In this document: positions 22,477 to 34,175 of the stretch, piece by piece
How the letters are laid out: the number at the start of each line of letters is the position of its first letter
Position numbering within the stretch: the first letter of the stretch is position 1
Assembly: GCA_023078555.1 (NCBI GenBank)
Contig: CM041200.1
Location: forward strand, 3,465,921-3,529,920
Reading direction: 5' to 3'
Origin: Ulva prolifera
Lineage: Eukaryota; Chlorophyta; Ulvophyceae; Ulvales; Ulvaceae
Length of the DNA: 64,000 bases
Notes under the pieces: generated by a model
What the model saw: the letters and a program-made list of their open reading frames with translations, nothing else
What the model was told of the DNA's origin: nothing
Database searches by the model: none
Position numbers and translations under genes: made by a program

Positions 22477-23286
22477 TCACCATAGTGATGAGTCATCTGC
22501 CTTGTCGAAGATGAAAACCCCCCCACCAACGTGAGCTCTGCCCACCAGCATGTCTTCATCACAATATGTTAGTCTATACTTGCCAGTGACTCTGGAATTT
22601 CGTTGGCTGAAGTTGGAAGCTGTTGGTAAGGGAATCCTGACATCAAACTGCAGAAGGAAAAAGCAGTGAGCGGCCATTCTCTCAACAAGCAATCAATATT
22701 TTTTTAGATGCCGCACTTCAGCTAGTCCAAGAAGCCACGCGTGTTGCAAGGATGTCCTTGGCAATACTGGGGGTGCCAGAAGGAATTCTAAAGACGGTGT
22801 TGGATTCAGTGAGCAGATCTGTGCCGCTTCGAATGTCAATTCAATGGTTCGGTGATGGCCGGAACTCTTGACCCACGAGGCATTAACCACGAATGTGCCT
22901 CCCCTGTCCTTGTCAAACAATAGGCCATCCCCAAACTGAATAATGTTTTGCACAATGCCTTCATCTTCAGCTGTGAAGCGTTGATAAATAGAACTAACGC
23001 GTGGCTGCCAAGGCAGACGAGGTGCAGACAGCTTCTGGTCCAGCATCAGCGGAGCCTGCAACGACGTGCTTCGTGCTTCAGACACAGCAAGTCATCCACA
23101 CACCTCCATGCACAGGTAGTACACTTGTTGTCGGCCAGGGCCGTGCTGTGGCATTCTCGAGGCAGATGAGTGATATCGCAGTTGGGGGCACTGACTCACC
23201 ACGTCTGGAGCTGTCGTATAGATCAGTCTCCACAGGCCCTGAACCTGATCATAATCAAGCGCAGCAGCATTGTGTTCCAAAGCTAC
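22477..23286 (-). CDS. PAP/fibrillin plastid lipid-associated protein
   Basis: Three exons on the minus strand, 23286-23200, 23055-22717 and 22647-22477, join in phase 0 (GTGAGT donor at 23199, GTGCGG at 22716) and encode most of a PAP/fibrillin domain. Recognisable features are VQGLWRLIYTTAPDV (family W.L.YTT motif), SSIYQRFTAEDEGIVQN, and the C-terminal YRLTYCDEDMLVGRA followed by GGGVFIF. The last resembles the family YLDED..R motif, here closest to the plant PAP12-like group by recollection. Family members sit on plastoglobules or thylakoids and bind lipids or quinones. The N-terminus, which should carry a transit peptide, is missing: the first exon starts at an acceptor (TATTCAG), although an in-frame ATG at 23301 exists. 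Upstream exons on the minus strand beyond 23.3 kb were not identified. The gene is convergent with the coiled-coil gene. Confidence 0.82.
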
Positions 23287-23301
23287 CTGAATACTTTGCA
23301 T

Positions 23302-24434
23302 CAATCATAATTCTTGAAGATGGTGTGGTGACCACATTGCAAACGCCGCTCGCCGCAAACCGGCATCCACTTTCCAGACTCTACAGGTGATGCTTTGGAT
23401 GTCTGAGGGGTGACGACTCTACGCAATCTGCCATAACCAACCAGAACGCTACATACTGCTGTAAGGCCATACCCCTTCAACTGCGAGGACTACGGTGGAG
23501 ATCCAGCCGTCGTGATCATGGACTCGATCACGTCCTGCACTCACGTGCGAGCGCCAGGATATCCCGCTCGTCCTGGCGCATCCTACACACGCACATAAAT
23601 GCACACACAATCACAGGACTCGACCTGATTAAGAACGCGGATTGACTGCGCACCTGGAGTACTGAGATCCTCTCTCGGGCTGATGAACCCCAACTGCTGT
23701 CTCGAACAGCAGCTCGTATGTCTTCTTTGAGGACGTCATGTGCACCTGGGAAGTCGAGACGTCAGCATTGCGTTGGAGACGACACCACGAATTTGAATTT
23801 CATGAGATGTTTCATGGTTTAATCGCAGGGTCATGACCTCCCTTCATGTGGAGTGTGACGGCATCTGCTGAAGCAATGAATCGACTGATACTGCCGGTGT
23901 GGGGATGTACCAACTTCAGTGGCCACCGCAGTCGCACGCGAAAAGTGGTCTAATCTTAATCGAGATTGGGTCGATGCGTGCGTCCGGCACGTTTGAAAAC
24001 GATGACCCGTCATGTTCTCAGCGAATCCTCTGTCGGGACACTCCAGTCGAAAACGGGCAGGGGCCTATCTGTCCTCGCCGGATCGGCAATCCAAGAATTG
24101 AAGTTCAGCATGGAATATGCGGAAACACAATTCCAATGTGCATGTTCTCTGAAGTGTCCAGAGTGAGCGGCAGTTGCCATGAAGTGTTTATCGTGGCGTA
24201 TGTGGTCCACTGCTGTAGAGTCACCATTCACCCTGTGGCCCTTCTCGCGACATATTCCGCTGTGCATCAGAAATCCCGTGTTGAAGCAAGTTCAAGCATT
24301 GATAGCTGGAATAGCCAAGGTGGACGCGCTGTGTTGTGAAGTCACCTTCGTGTATATCACATAGACAGAACCACCTGGCAGATCTATCGAGCCTGTTGAT
24401 GGGGACAGCTTTGATAAGTAAACTCTGCTGAGCG
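23302..24434. other. Unassigned; may hold 5' exons of the fibrillin gene
   Basis: The fibrillin reading frame needs an upstream exon with a transit peptide, which would lie here on the minus strand. A minus frame at 24013-23831 is Arg/Ser/Thr-rich, as a transit peptide would be, but its phase could not be matched. The remainder shows no convincing coding signal. Confidence 0.35.
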
Positions 24435-24791
24435 ATGTCAATTGTGTCGGGGAGTCGGATACAGCGGTCACACGTCCCCAATTCCTGGCACAACACCAGG
24501 CGTCATGTCATTTCCTGCCGCAGCAAGCAGCAACACGATACTTTATGGACCCGTGAAGATGACTGGGGACTTTCGGAAGATGTTTTGGAAGATGTGGATC
24601 CGTACTTCCAGGACGACTTATCCTCAAGTGGGTACGAGTTGGTGGCAACCGCCCTGGCTGTTGCTGCCATGGCGTCGCTGCTGAAAGTGTTGTGGTACTT
24701 AGCGGTCGTATGCTACACGCTCGTAGCTACGGCATTGCAGTACAGTGTTGTTGCCATTGCGCTGATCTTCGTTGTGGTCATACTCGGCTGA
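24435..24791 (+). CDS. Small two-helix membrane protein with plastid-like presequence
   Basis: Uninterrupted 118-residue frame from ATG 24435 to TGA 24791. Residues 1-40 are basic and hydroxylated with Arg and His but few acids, like a transit peptide. Residues 41-66 are strongly acidic (REDDWGLSEDVLEDVDPYF). Two hydrophobic helices follow (VATALAVAAMASLLKVLWYL and SVVAIALIFVVVILG). I do not recognise the family. The sharp segmentation into presequence, acidic linker and two helices, and the lack of a competing frame, support a real gene. Plastid membrane location is inferred from the presequence and from the fibrillin gene nearby. Confidence 0.58.
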   Translation: MSIVSGSRIQRSHVPNSWHNTRRHVISCRSKQQHDTLWTREDDWGLSEDVLEDVDPYFQDDLSSSGYELVATALAVAAMASLLKVLWYLAVVCYTLVATALQYSVVAIALIFVVVILG

Positions 24792-25708
24792 AACGATCGC
24801 AGGCATACGTGTAAACACGCGCATGCATGGGCTGTCGTTGGACGGGATAAGGTCGGTCGTGGGGCAAGGCATCCTATTTTGTTGTAATTTTAAATCTAAG
24901 CATCGCGACTCATCGGCTTAGCTTCGCGAGTTGCGCGAGGGCACATGCATGTCTCTTTGCCTCCTGCAGGCTGCGGCCGCAGCTAGGATGTCCCCAGCAG
25001 GAGTCCGTTCAGAAATAAATGCGGAATACAGTCCGCATTTCCCTCACCACTTTCTCTGCTGACCGCATGATAGATCATTTTGCACAGGGGATGAGTACGA
25101 GATGGCATATTTGAAGACGAGCATGCATGCCTGATATTCGGGGACGAAAACCCAGGATTCTCTGCCGCACAGCTTTGCCCCTGATAACAGGCCTTGCCCA
25201 CGTGCCCACAGCGATTCAACGGCTTCTTCGCCTTGGGGCTTACGACAGATTCAAGCTCAGTGTTGTGGAGCTGTGCCGAGCATGCAAACACCAGTTGTTC
25301 ATTGAGACTGGTAGTATGAGGGGGGCATGAGACATGTATGGCTGCATGAAATGACTGCGTGCATGTGACTCGTGGGTCCTTGCATTTCATGTGCCGCGTT
25401 CCACACTCCATGTGGCTAGATAGAAATTGCCAATGAACACACATCCCACCGTGGTGCAAATGATGTTACTGGCAAGGAGGTATCAGTTCTATCACGAGGA
25501 GTCAGCAAGGCAGGTAGCGCTGCAGGTTATGCAGCTACGCAACTTTGACCACAGCAATGGGTAGAAACTATACACTTACAACTTCCGCTTCACAATGCAG
25601 TTCCATCACTGAACTGACCGATGCCTATGCATGCCCCCCCTCCTCCGAATCCGCAAATACACCCTGGCACGCATATACAAGATGTCTAAAGCCACCCTCA
25701 TGGCTCAC
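24792..25708. other. Intergenic, no gene firmly supported
   Basis: A 67-codon frame at 25127-25330 (+), starting MPDIRGRKPR, is somewhat protein-like but isolated, and the antisense frame at 24983-25459 is longer but Cys/His-rich in a shadow-like way. Nothing else stands out. Confidence 0.4.
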
Positions 25709-25891
25709 TCATGTATAATTGCCCCCGTTGAGGCTGTGAAAAGTGTCTGCGATCAGCCATATCGCCGACCCACCGCCTATTGCCCCGAAAACAATACCTG
25801 CCAACAGCCCCAGCGGCGCGGAAACATACTCCCCCAGCTCACCCATAAAACGTCCATACCACAAACATCGATGATCATGCCTTCTGCTCAT
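25709..25891 (-). CDS. Possible 60-residue glycine-rich membrane protein or terminal exon
   Basis: Minus-strand ATG at 25891 to TGA at 25709. After a basic N-terminus (SRRHDHR) comes a Gly/Ala-rich hydrophobic stretch, APLGLLAGIVFGAIGGGSAI, and a polar end FHSLNGGNYT. GxxxG-type packing motifs fit a membrane helix hairpin. It may be an independent small protein or the last exon of a minus-strand gene. No family assigned. Confidence 0.38.
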   Translation of the reverse strand: MSRRHDHRCLWYGRFMGELGEYVSAPLGLLAGIVFGAIGGGSAIWLIADTFHSLNGGNYT

Positions 25892-27716
25892 GGTCAACCA
25901 CTACTTGCATAGCTGGTGGGAAGGATCCTGAGAAGTGCAGGGCAGAGATTGCTTGCAGAAGCGGCGGCATCAGTAACGAGGCAGGGCTCAGGTGACACAT
26001 GTACGTGCAGAGAGCCAGCGTGGTGTTGCAACGATGGCGCCATTCCTGCATGAAAATTCTACATACAGATCCTGCCTATAGCTGCACAGGATTGCTATCT
26101 ACGACAACCTGTATCCATCCACACATATGTGGTTCTGATCTCTACTTCTGATTGATCTCTACTTCTGATTCACGCACTGGTCTCAGGTGACGTGGTTTCT
26201 CCGTCCAGAATAGCAGGTGCGGATGGGCTGTGGTTGGCATGGGGAGGGGCATGCGAAGTAGAAACTCTCATCAATGCGCCATTGAATGCAGCCACGTGGC
26301 CACTCGAGCAACGAGTCTCATGTGCAACAAAGCCTACTTTTCAAACCAATGTGAATGCGATCAACACCTCAAATATCCACGGTGCCTGCACAGCATATGG
26401 GCTGACACTCCAGATGACAAATCTCCATTACATTGCACATACACATCCTCTGGTCAATGAAGTGTCCACCTTGCAAGCCAAGGTCTCTATGCCAAAATAC
26501 TTGTGTAAACAGAAACAGATTGTCCAGGCCCCAGCCTGTATGGTGGAACAATGGCGCAAGCAATGGCAACGACACCCGACCGCTGTACAACACAAGACGT
26601 GGCATAAGCAGACATCGATTGTGCTAGAAGATTTCTTACAGGGGAGCAAGCTGAAGGACATTGCGTGTTTCAATGAATTGCCTGTAAGCACTTTCAAGGA
26701 AGGAGGCTGTATAAGGGGCATCAACTCCCATGTACTTTTACAGGTCCAGTCCACCACAACTTGACAAACCTAGCAACGTTGTAATGGTGCGGAAGCACGT
26801 TCACATATATATACATCCACAACAAACGACAGCATTCGTTTTTTTTGTCATCCACAACAAAACACGACGACGATAAAAAGCCGCGACGATGTCTAGATGA
26901 TCCCACAGCAACTTATCAGTCAACATGATACTTCTGACCAAACTGTTCCTTGATACGACAATTACGTCGTTTTCATGCCATTTTGGTGTGTGCCATGGCG
27001 TAGAGCTTGTGCATCCTCCTCAGCAAACTGGTCTACACACAAGTCGCAATTTCGTAGAATTGCATGCATAGAGATGAGCTCATGGGTGATGGACACTGCA
27101 CGGAGCATTCAAGTGTTGATGTTCCAGCTTCCAGGAGTCTTGGACAGCTCACAGCGATCTTGAATGTATCACAACATTCATGCGGCCAGATGGAGTGAGA
27201 TCGGAACCAGACAGGAAATATGCTGGTGAGTATGCGCAGTAATCCTGTGTTTTGCAGTGAGTAGTCACACACCAGGGTGAAGTGGATACCTTCCCGCTGT
27301 GGCCTCATCACATTGAACCAAAGTCATACCGCCCGCCATCCTCAGCGCTGTGGCTCCTTTGAGCATCAAAATGAATGCGTACATGACCCTCATGGAGCAA
27401 AGGATGTCCTATTAACATAGCATTTGAAGTTGCTGCTGTCAAGACATGTAGTGTTGAGCCGAGCAAGAGAGTTCATCAACATCTTTTTTATACATTCAAG
27501 CTGACGTCATGCGGAAGTGGATCTTGACTCTCAATGTATGATGCACTCACCAGTCATGAGCATCAGCTGACAGCCAGGACGCAGAAGCGTCCACCGGCAC
27601 CGTTCACATGTGCAAAACCTCAGCAAGTTTGTGTTTGAGGCATGCTCAGACAAAGAAGACATTGAATCTTTCAATCTGTAATCTGTACGAATCCGTTGAT
27701 CCCACCTTTGATCTAC
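25892..27716. other. Intergenic, no gene firmly supported
   Basis: A 190-codon frame at 26192-26764 (+) is opposed by antisense frames, and neither shows motifs. A short tandem repeat of GATCTCTACTTCTGATT lies at about 26137-26171. The right part (about 27.2-27.7 kb) is the 3' flank of the two-pore channel gene. Confidence 0.4.
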
Positions 27717-30700
27717 TCAGCAGCCATTCATCAGTGGTGCAGTAGGCGTGCTACATGAAGACGAGTTGGCGCCTTCACGATGCGTATGCATCACCTGTCT
27801 AGCTGCTGCCTGGAATTGGCTAACTGGTCCAGGCTTCTGTCTGCGTATGAGCTCAAGGAGCTTTTCAGCCTTCCTGGAGCTTGTTTCGTACCCTTTCATA
27901 CGTGCTCTCCAAGTCCCTGCCAAGATATGAATGCGTCAGCAACCGGCATGGTCAAACTGTCGCAACATGGGTATGTATAGCTCCATGTACATATGCTTGT
28001 AGCATGACTACTTGTAGACTTGTCAGCAGTTATAACTTGTACAGATCTGAAGTTAGTCGGAGGCAGCTCTATCATCATCATGGTCATCTAGTGCATTGAT
28101 GCAGGATCGTCCAAAGACATTTCCTCATACCTTTGACGTCAGTGGAGTCCGCAAGAATGGAACCGTCCACAACTGCAACAGCCATGGACCGTGAGCTATA
28201 AGCATGACGAAATGCAGGTGGATCGTAATTGTTCTCATCAGTATCAGTGTCCCCCTCAGCTTCGCCCGACTCAGTTGCTTCCGCTTCAGAACTTTCCATC
28301 TCGCTGATAAAGGCATCGAGGACAAACGAGACCAAAATGTTCAGGCCTGCAGCGCACGTATCCCCCGCATCGCTTCACTGTACAACATGCATCTTGCCTA
28401 GCATGCATGAGCACGATTCTACGCTACTTTGCAGCTCCCGATTGGCAGGACTCAATTTCAAAGCATGGACACGGTAAGAGCACATACCAGCGATCACCCC
28501 AAAGAGGTAGAAAGAGCAGAAGAATATGAAAGCAGCTGGACTAGTCACAGCCACAAAAGCCTCAGTAAACACCATCCAGTTATTGACGACGAGGAGTTGC
28601 ACCATGAGAACGAAACCTGACGGCATGTCATTGAAATTGATCAGCCAGTAGCCATTTTCACCAAATGCCATTTTTGACAGAACTGCAAACTGTGTACTGT
28701 GCTTGTCCTTACTGACCGTACCACCAAAGAAAGCCACACCCAACGCTGCATATACATAAATTATACAAAACATGAGCTGCACAGTAAACACATTGTTGGC
28801 ACGTAAATCTGACAGTGCGCACTTCTGTCAAACATGCCCCTACATGCCAAGAGAAAGGCGACCAAACCTGGCATAATCGGATTGCAGCTGGAAGCATCGC
28901 CAGGAACGTCTCGTAAAAGAGCTTGATGTGTTCAACTGATACTATCACATAGATGAAGCGCAGCATGCTGGGGAGCTGCAGAAGTTTGAAAAGGCGGAAC
29001 AGACGCAGGAGACGGAGGAAGGCTGTGTACCTGATCCACCTCGAGTCATCGAAGTTGTTGGGAAAGTAGACACATACAGTCACTAAAACGCAGCCCATTG
29101 CGGTGACAAACTCGAGCCTGTGTACCAAACGTTTGAGGTCAGGCTGTTGTTGAGCTAAGCCTGCTGCTGTTCGTCCGAGTAGATGCACACATTTAGCAGG
29201 TACCTGTTTGGCACGATAGTTCTGGCCTTACCTGTTGGATACATCCATCCAGTAAGCATGCCATCCATGCACAATCACTTTCAAAATCACCTCCACAGCA
29301 AAGACCACTGTGAATGCCAGTTCGATCACCCCCCAGATATCATCAAGCTTGCCGTCCACAGCAGTTGGCGCTGGCCCTAAGCCTTGGTTCAATCTCCACA
29401 ACGTCTCCCAGACGGTGGCCACACACATCAGCAGCACTGTTAAGTCACATCCTGTATCAAGACATGCTACATCGTCACATTTGCTGATGTGCGATGCCTC
29501 TGCTGGAGATGCAACAATCCATGATTGCAAATTGGACCTGGTGCCAAGGACGCACCCCACTGAAAAGCAGTACTCAGTACAGCCTGACGCAGCTTTTGAA
29601 ACGCTTCAGACTGGTAGAGGCGTGGCCAGTGGCTTTCAAAGTATGTCTCTCGATGTTCTTCCTCCCACTGTACCTTGAGCACCGTGCACAGCTCCATGAA
29701 CTCGGCTGCACAGGGATTGCTTTGTCCATTGGGTCTATCCAAGGTCCGGTGTGCACAAGTTGTGAACCACATGCACTATTGCATGCAATGTGATTGTGGC
29801 TGTCCGCCTACCATGCAGTTCAGCATGTTTTTTTGCAACCCAGGGCCAAACATCTATACAGCAGTGTGTCAGCTTGACGTAAATCTGCTGGAACGTGATG
29901 CGACATCGTGACATGTAGGATAATGATACACACCTTTACTGATGACGTTGTTTCTTTCTGAATCCAGTGCGGCAAACAGTAGATTGGCCGTAACACCACC
30001 CTGAAGCTCTGGCAACAGATGTGCCTTTCTCAGCTGGTTCACGACCATGAGCATCTCATCTTTGCATAGTTCTCCTGAGCAGTCAATGTCCAACAATGAA
30101 AATGCTGTCGTCAGGTGCCGCTCTGTCCGCGCCAGGGCATGCGTTTCATATTGGTCTTCCAGGGATGTGTACTTGGAGTAAACTACAGCTGTAAACAGAT
30201 TCATCATGAAAAAAGTTGACAGCAGTATGAAAACCAGGAAATAGATGTATGATGCCCTGGCCTCTGCGTAAACTGCCATCATGATCTGCACGGGTACTGG
30301 ATGTGGAGGTGTAGTCAGAAGTATAAAGTACGACACGACGCGAAAGAGGCTCAATGGCGGATTGGCGCACATCCGGGAAGTTGCTTGTGGTTTGGAGAAC
30401 CCACAACTGCCACATTGCGCGTCCAAAAGACCCGAAATATTGCTCTGCGCCGGCGATATCATGGAATAGAACTAGCCCAAAGAAGGCAAAAAAAGCAAGG
30501 TTGAGAACGGTCAGCAGGAGTAGAGAAGCTAGCCCCGGTATGATTTTAGCAAGAAGGTACAACTCACGCCGAATGCGGGAGCTTTTATTTGCCAGAATGC
30601 AAATGCGGACCAGTGGACCCAGCCGGAAAAAAGTTGCTGGGGTGATGATAGCAATGACCATGTCGATCCAAGCGACGGTAAGGAGCACCAAGTTGATTTT

Positions 30701-31258
30701 GTTCTTTGTTGGCCGTGTGTAGGATGCACCACCTTCAAACATTGCAGGATGTCTGCTGGGCTCGTCAGCACATGCACGACTTGCAGCAACGACAACGATA
30801 TTGAATAATGATGCCTTACCTGCGAAGATATGACCTACCTCTAGCAGAGATAGAAGACACAGGCATGCAGCTTCCCAACTGAAGGCCGTGACCAAGCTTA
30901 GGTACTTGTGACCCCAGCCGGGATACAGTTCAGAGTCACAAGCATACTTTCCATCCACCATCTCCTTCTTTAAACACCAAACTGGTCGCTCATATACGCT
31001 CAGCGCGACCAGGATCATAATCGCCACCCACTTCACATACCTCAATCTGTGTACAAACCAGTTGACACGGCGCGCAGTCGCAGTGGATCGAACATATACG
31101 GGGCTGACTTGTTTGTAGGCGGCCAGAATATGTTGGCATGCTCGCTCTAGCCTATCGTCATCTTGCAGTTGTGCTTCGAGCATGCGCAAGTCTGCGCTGG
31201 CCTCTACAGGACTCCTTACGTCGATGTCCAAATTCATAACTTCACTGACATGCAGCAT
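27717..31258 (-). CDS. TPC1: Two-pore cation channel (TPC) with EF-hands
   Basis: Nine exons (minus): 31258-30820, 30732-30371, 30285-29934, 29705-29556, 29451-29232, 29117-28868, 28776-28488, 28346-28131, 27916-27717. All are GT-AG and phase-consistent, giving about 825 residues. Domain I has six helices with pore motif TTSNFPD; S6 is YFLVFILLSTFFMMNLFTAV. Then come an EF-hand loop DIDCSGELCKDE and a second, DSERNNVISKAE, which spans an exon junction. Next is the linker FMELCTVLKVQWEEEH and a pre-S1 region LYQSEAFQKLRQ, as in plant TPC1. Domain II has S4 RLLRLFRLFKLLQLPSMLR, pore motif VVNNWMVF and S6 ending LNILVSFVLDAF. Such channels form dimers in vacuolar or endolysosomal membranes and conduct Ca2+ or Na+; in plants TPC1 is the Ca2+-regulated SV channel. 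The C-terminus may be spliced differently after 27795; the start Met is the first in frame. The intron 30819-30733 is 87 nt with no stop, so it could be retained. Confidence 0.92.
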
Positions 31259-32846
31259 CCGATAATGCTACTGCAATTTGGTTTGCTGTGTGCTCGATTA
31301 GATCGTGGAAGCCAGCAGACAAATACAGCGCTCGTGCACGCACCCGCTTGTTGCAACGTCTGGGCCTATGCAGCTTCCATCGTCCCCTGAGGACGCACGG
31401 ACGAAAGCATGTCGGTGCGAGTGATACACACGCATCCGAACATGCAAAGGTCTGCGGTTGTGGGCGCGCCCTCAGCATGGCTGACTCGATTGTCTCGAGT
31501 TCCCCAGACAAGGCCAGGACGTGTGTGGGTGTGGGTGTAGGCGTTACAAGGATAAAGGTGGCGAGGCGGGCAGCACCGCGGAAGAAGCAAGCAGATCAAG
31601 TACACACCCAGAAACCCGTTCAAGCGCAACCGCACCATCGGTTCCGTCACACCCACGCAAAACACACAAAAACCACAACGCCCCAAGCAAATGGGACAGA
31701 TCCCCAGACCGCCACACCCCCACACCCACATCCACACATGCACATACTCACACCGCCCCAAATACATCCACGCTGCACCCCACACCCCAATGCTTGTCCC
31801 CACAAGACAAAGCCGCGCCCAGCACGGCGCCAACTGAGGCCGCCTGTCCAGGCCGCCTGACTGCCGGGGGACCCCCACCCCAAATCGCACCCCACCCCCA
31901 GACCCACAGCGCACTATCCCTGCCTGGCACACCACCGCGCAGCCCGCCTGGCCCGCACTGCATCGCACCAGCGACAATGCGGTGCCCAAGCAGTCCCCAC
32001 TCCCCCTGAAAATGCCATCGAAGTCATCCCGTGTCCCAACCGGAGCCGGGCGTCCAGGAGCCACAGGCCATCGGTCGTTGGTGTCAAGCGGGCGACGACC
32101 CCGAGGGGCAGCTCACCGCTCAGGCTGGGTGGCCTGTGAGCGGCGAGAGGAAACAGGCTCAGAGGGAACACCGCGGGATCCGCGCGCAAGACACGAACAT
32201 GAGCACTGCACATGCAAGCCGCCGCCATTTGTCCACGCAGAGCATGTCCACACTGCAGCTTAGCAACAACATTTGCATGTACTACAACCCCCACACGCCC
32301 ATTCACTTGCACATGCACAAACCTGCCGTTATCCTCGTACTACACCCACCCTCCCACGCATGGAGCTACTCCACATAACCGCACTCGTGGAGACTGTCAT
32401 GGAGATATGGCTTTGTGTCTACGCAATGCATCATCGCTTCGGCTGTGGGAGCGCACTGGAGCATGCTTCCCTAAGGCCTTGGGTGCGGCCTTCCGGCTCG
32501 CCCTAGATGCACCTTGTCCGTCACCCGCCACCAAAATCTCAGCCACTCAGGCCCCGACTGGCGCCCGGGGCCACACGGGAAGTGGGGAGGTCGCCATGTG
32601 CGCCGTTGTGCCTTCAGCATCCCCTTGAGTCGCAACTGCGGCAGCCGGCACCCACGCAGGTCAACCTGCTTCCATTAGGAAGTGAGGGCCCATGGCCTGC
32701 CGCAAAGGCCTTACTGACAGGTATTATGTATTAAATGGACATGCATGGTGCAACGCGACTATGTCAAGTCCTGGTACAGCACATTTCCAGTTCTGAGGCC
32801 AGTACAATGACAGCGTGAGCATGGCAATCCTTCAGATGCATTCCAG

Positions 32847-32880
<34 letters not shown>

Positions 32881-34175
32881 GTATGAATCGCAAGCCTTGG
32901 ACATGATGCCAAATGTAATTGGTGTCTGGGAAGTCACCAGTGGCAACGCGGGCCCGACTGAGCCTTTGGCGACGCATATGTATGCAGAGTCAGGGTTGTG
33001 CATCCCGATCGGGATCCCTGCGAAAATGAAATATTTTGGGTGAATGATGGCCAGCTGCGCCTGCCACCGGGATGCCGCTATCAGATGCAAGGGGCCCGCC
33101 GGAGCCATCCCGCTGAGCCGCGCAGCAGCTGCCCGTCAGGCAGCAACCATGGGAAGCGGAGATGAACTTATGTGAGCTGAGCGATCGGCGTGCTGAGGGC
33201 AAGGGCGGCCAGCAGCCCCCGAATGCACCGAGCATCTATAACGAGGTTGCGCATGGTGTAACACACATGAATCGGAGCAAGCTGGTTTTTGAGTTCTGAG
33301 AGGCTGCATGAGGCACTGCATGTGTAAATGAAAAGCATGCTTGTGCACTGGCTTGAATGTTGTTTGCTGATCTTGGCCACCCGGAGGCGCCAGATGTGGC
33401 TCTAGCTGTCTGCAGATGATGATGACATGGGAATGTCTAATGACGAGCTTGAGAGGCTGCTGCAGGAGGGTGTGTAGGAGTTTTAATACTGCTATGAGAA
33501 TTGCATGGTGTATGTTACCAGTTACCTTCCGCCGCTTGCGGCGGGATTATTTTTCCCTTCGTTTAAACAGAGTCACCGGGCAAAGTCGGATGTAGAAGCC
33601 GTTTTTCCATCGGGAGTCCCCTTGGCCCAAAAGGGGGGTGCACAACCCTGATACCGACACGACGAGCGCTCCGGAACCATAGCGTAACTACGCCTATGCC
33701 AGCAGAACGAATCGACAGTCACCCGCGAGCTAGCCGCTTTGTTCATCGTGAAGCAGTTCCTGGACGTCCAAGTTGTTTCGAAACGGTACACATTGTACAT
33801 GGCAGCATCGATTGCAACCCTCTCTCGTACTGTTGCTCGGCTGCTGACATGTAGGTGGCTGAAAGTGCGCACACGTGAACGCGGCCCCATATTTGAATAC
33901 CTGCACCGGAACTGGATGCAGCTGTACTCACAACGAGGGTGGGGACGCGGCAGTGGCCACGATTGAATTTGACCGTGAGGGGGTAGCTTGCCGTTGTGGT
34001 TTCACATACTCGCTTACAAGGTTGGAACGGGCGGTCTGGTCTGCGTGTGCGACTGGTATCCTACCATGACAGCAGGTGCGGCAAACCAGCTGAAATAATT
34101 TGTTATCGATTCGAAGGCGCTGCTCACGTGTATTTGCTTGCAGCAACTGATGGATGGTTGGACAACCCGGCTGAG
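31259..34175. other. Intergenic, C/CA-rich, may hold primase 5' exon
   Basis: 31.5-32.0 kb is strongly strand-asymmetric, rich in CCCCACACC and CACATCCACAC. Frames there are open on both strands only because of this bias. A 32-base C run lies at 32847-32878. The primase reading frame extends upstream of its first ATG to an acceptor near 34143, so a 5' exon may lie within 33.6-34.1 kb, but I could not fix it. Confidence 0.45.
32847..32878. repeat. 32-base homopolymer C tract
   Basis: An uninterrupted run of C preceded by ATTCCAG and followed by TCGTATGAATCG. It is the longest homopolymer in the window. Its length is probably variable or imprecise in the assembly. Confidence 0.95.

Noticed and set aside
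26192..26764. A 190-codon plus-strand frame between small membrane gene and channel gene
   Set aside because: Composition is mixed, antisense frames compete, and there is no family resemblance, so support is too weak.
31366..32318. Long frames on both strands in the C-rich region
   Set aside because: They follow from base-composition bias; translations are Pro/His/Thr or Gly/Val/Trp low-complexity with no motif.
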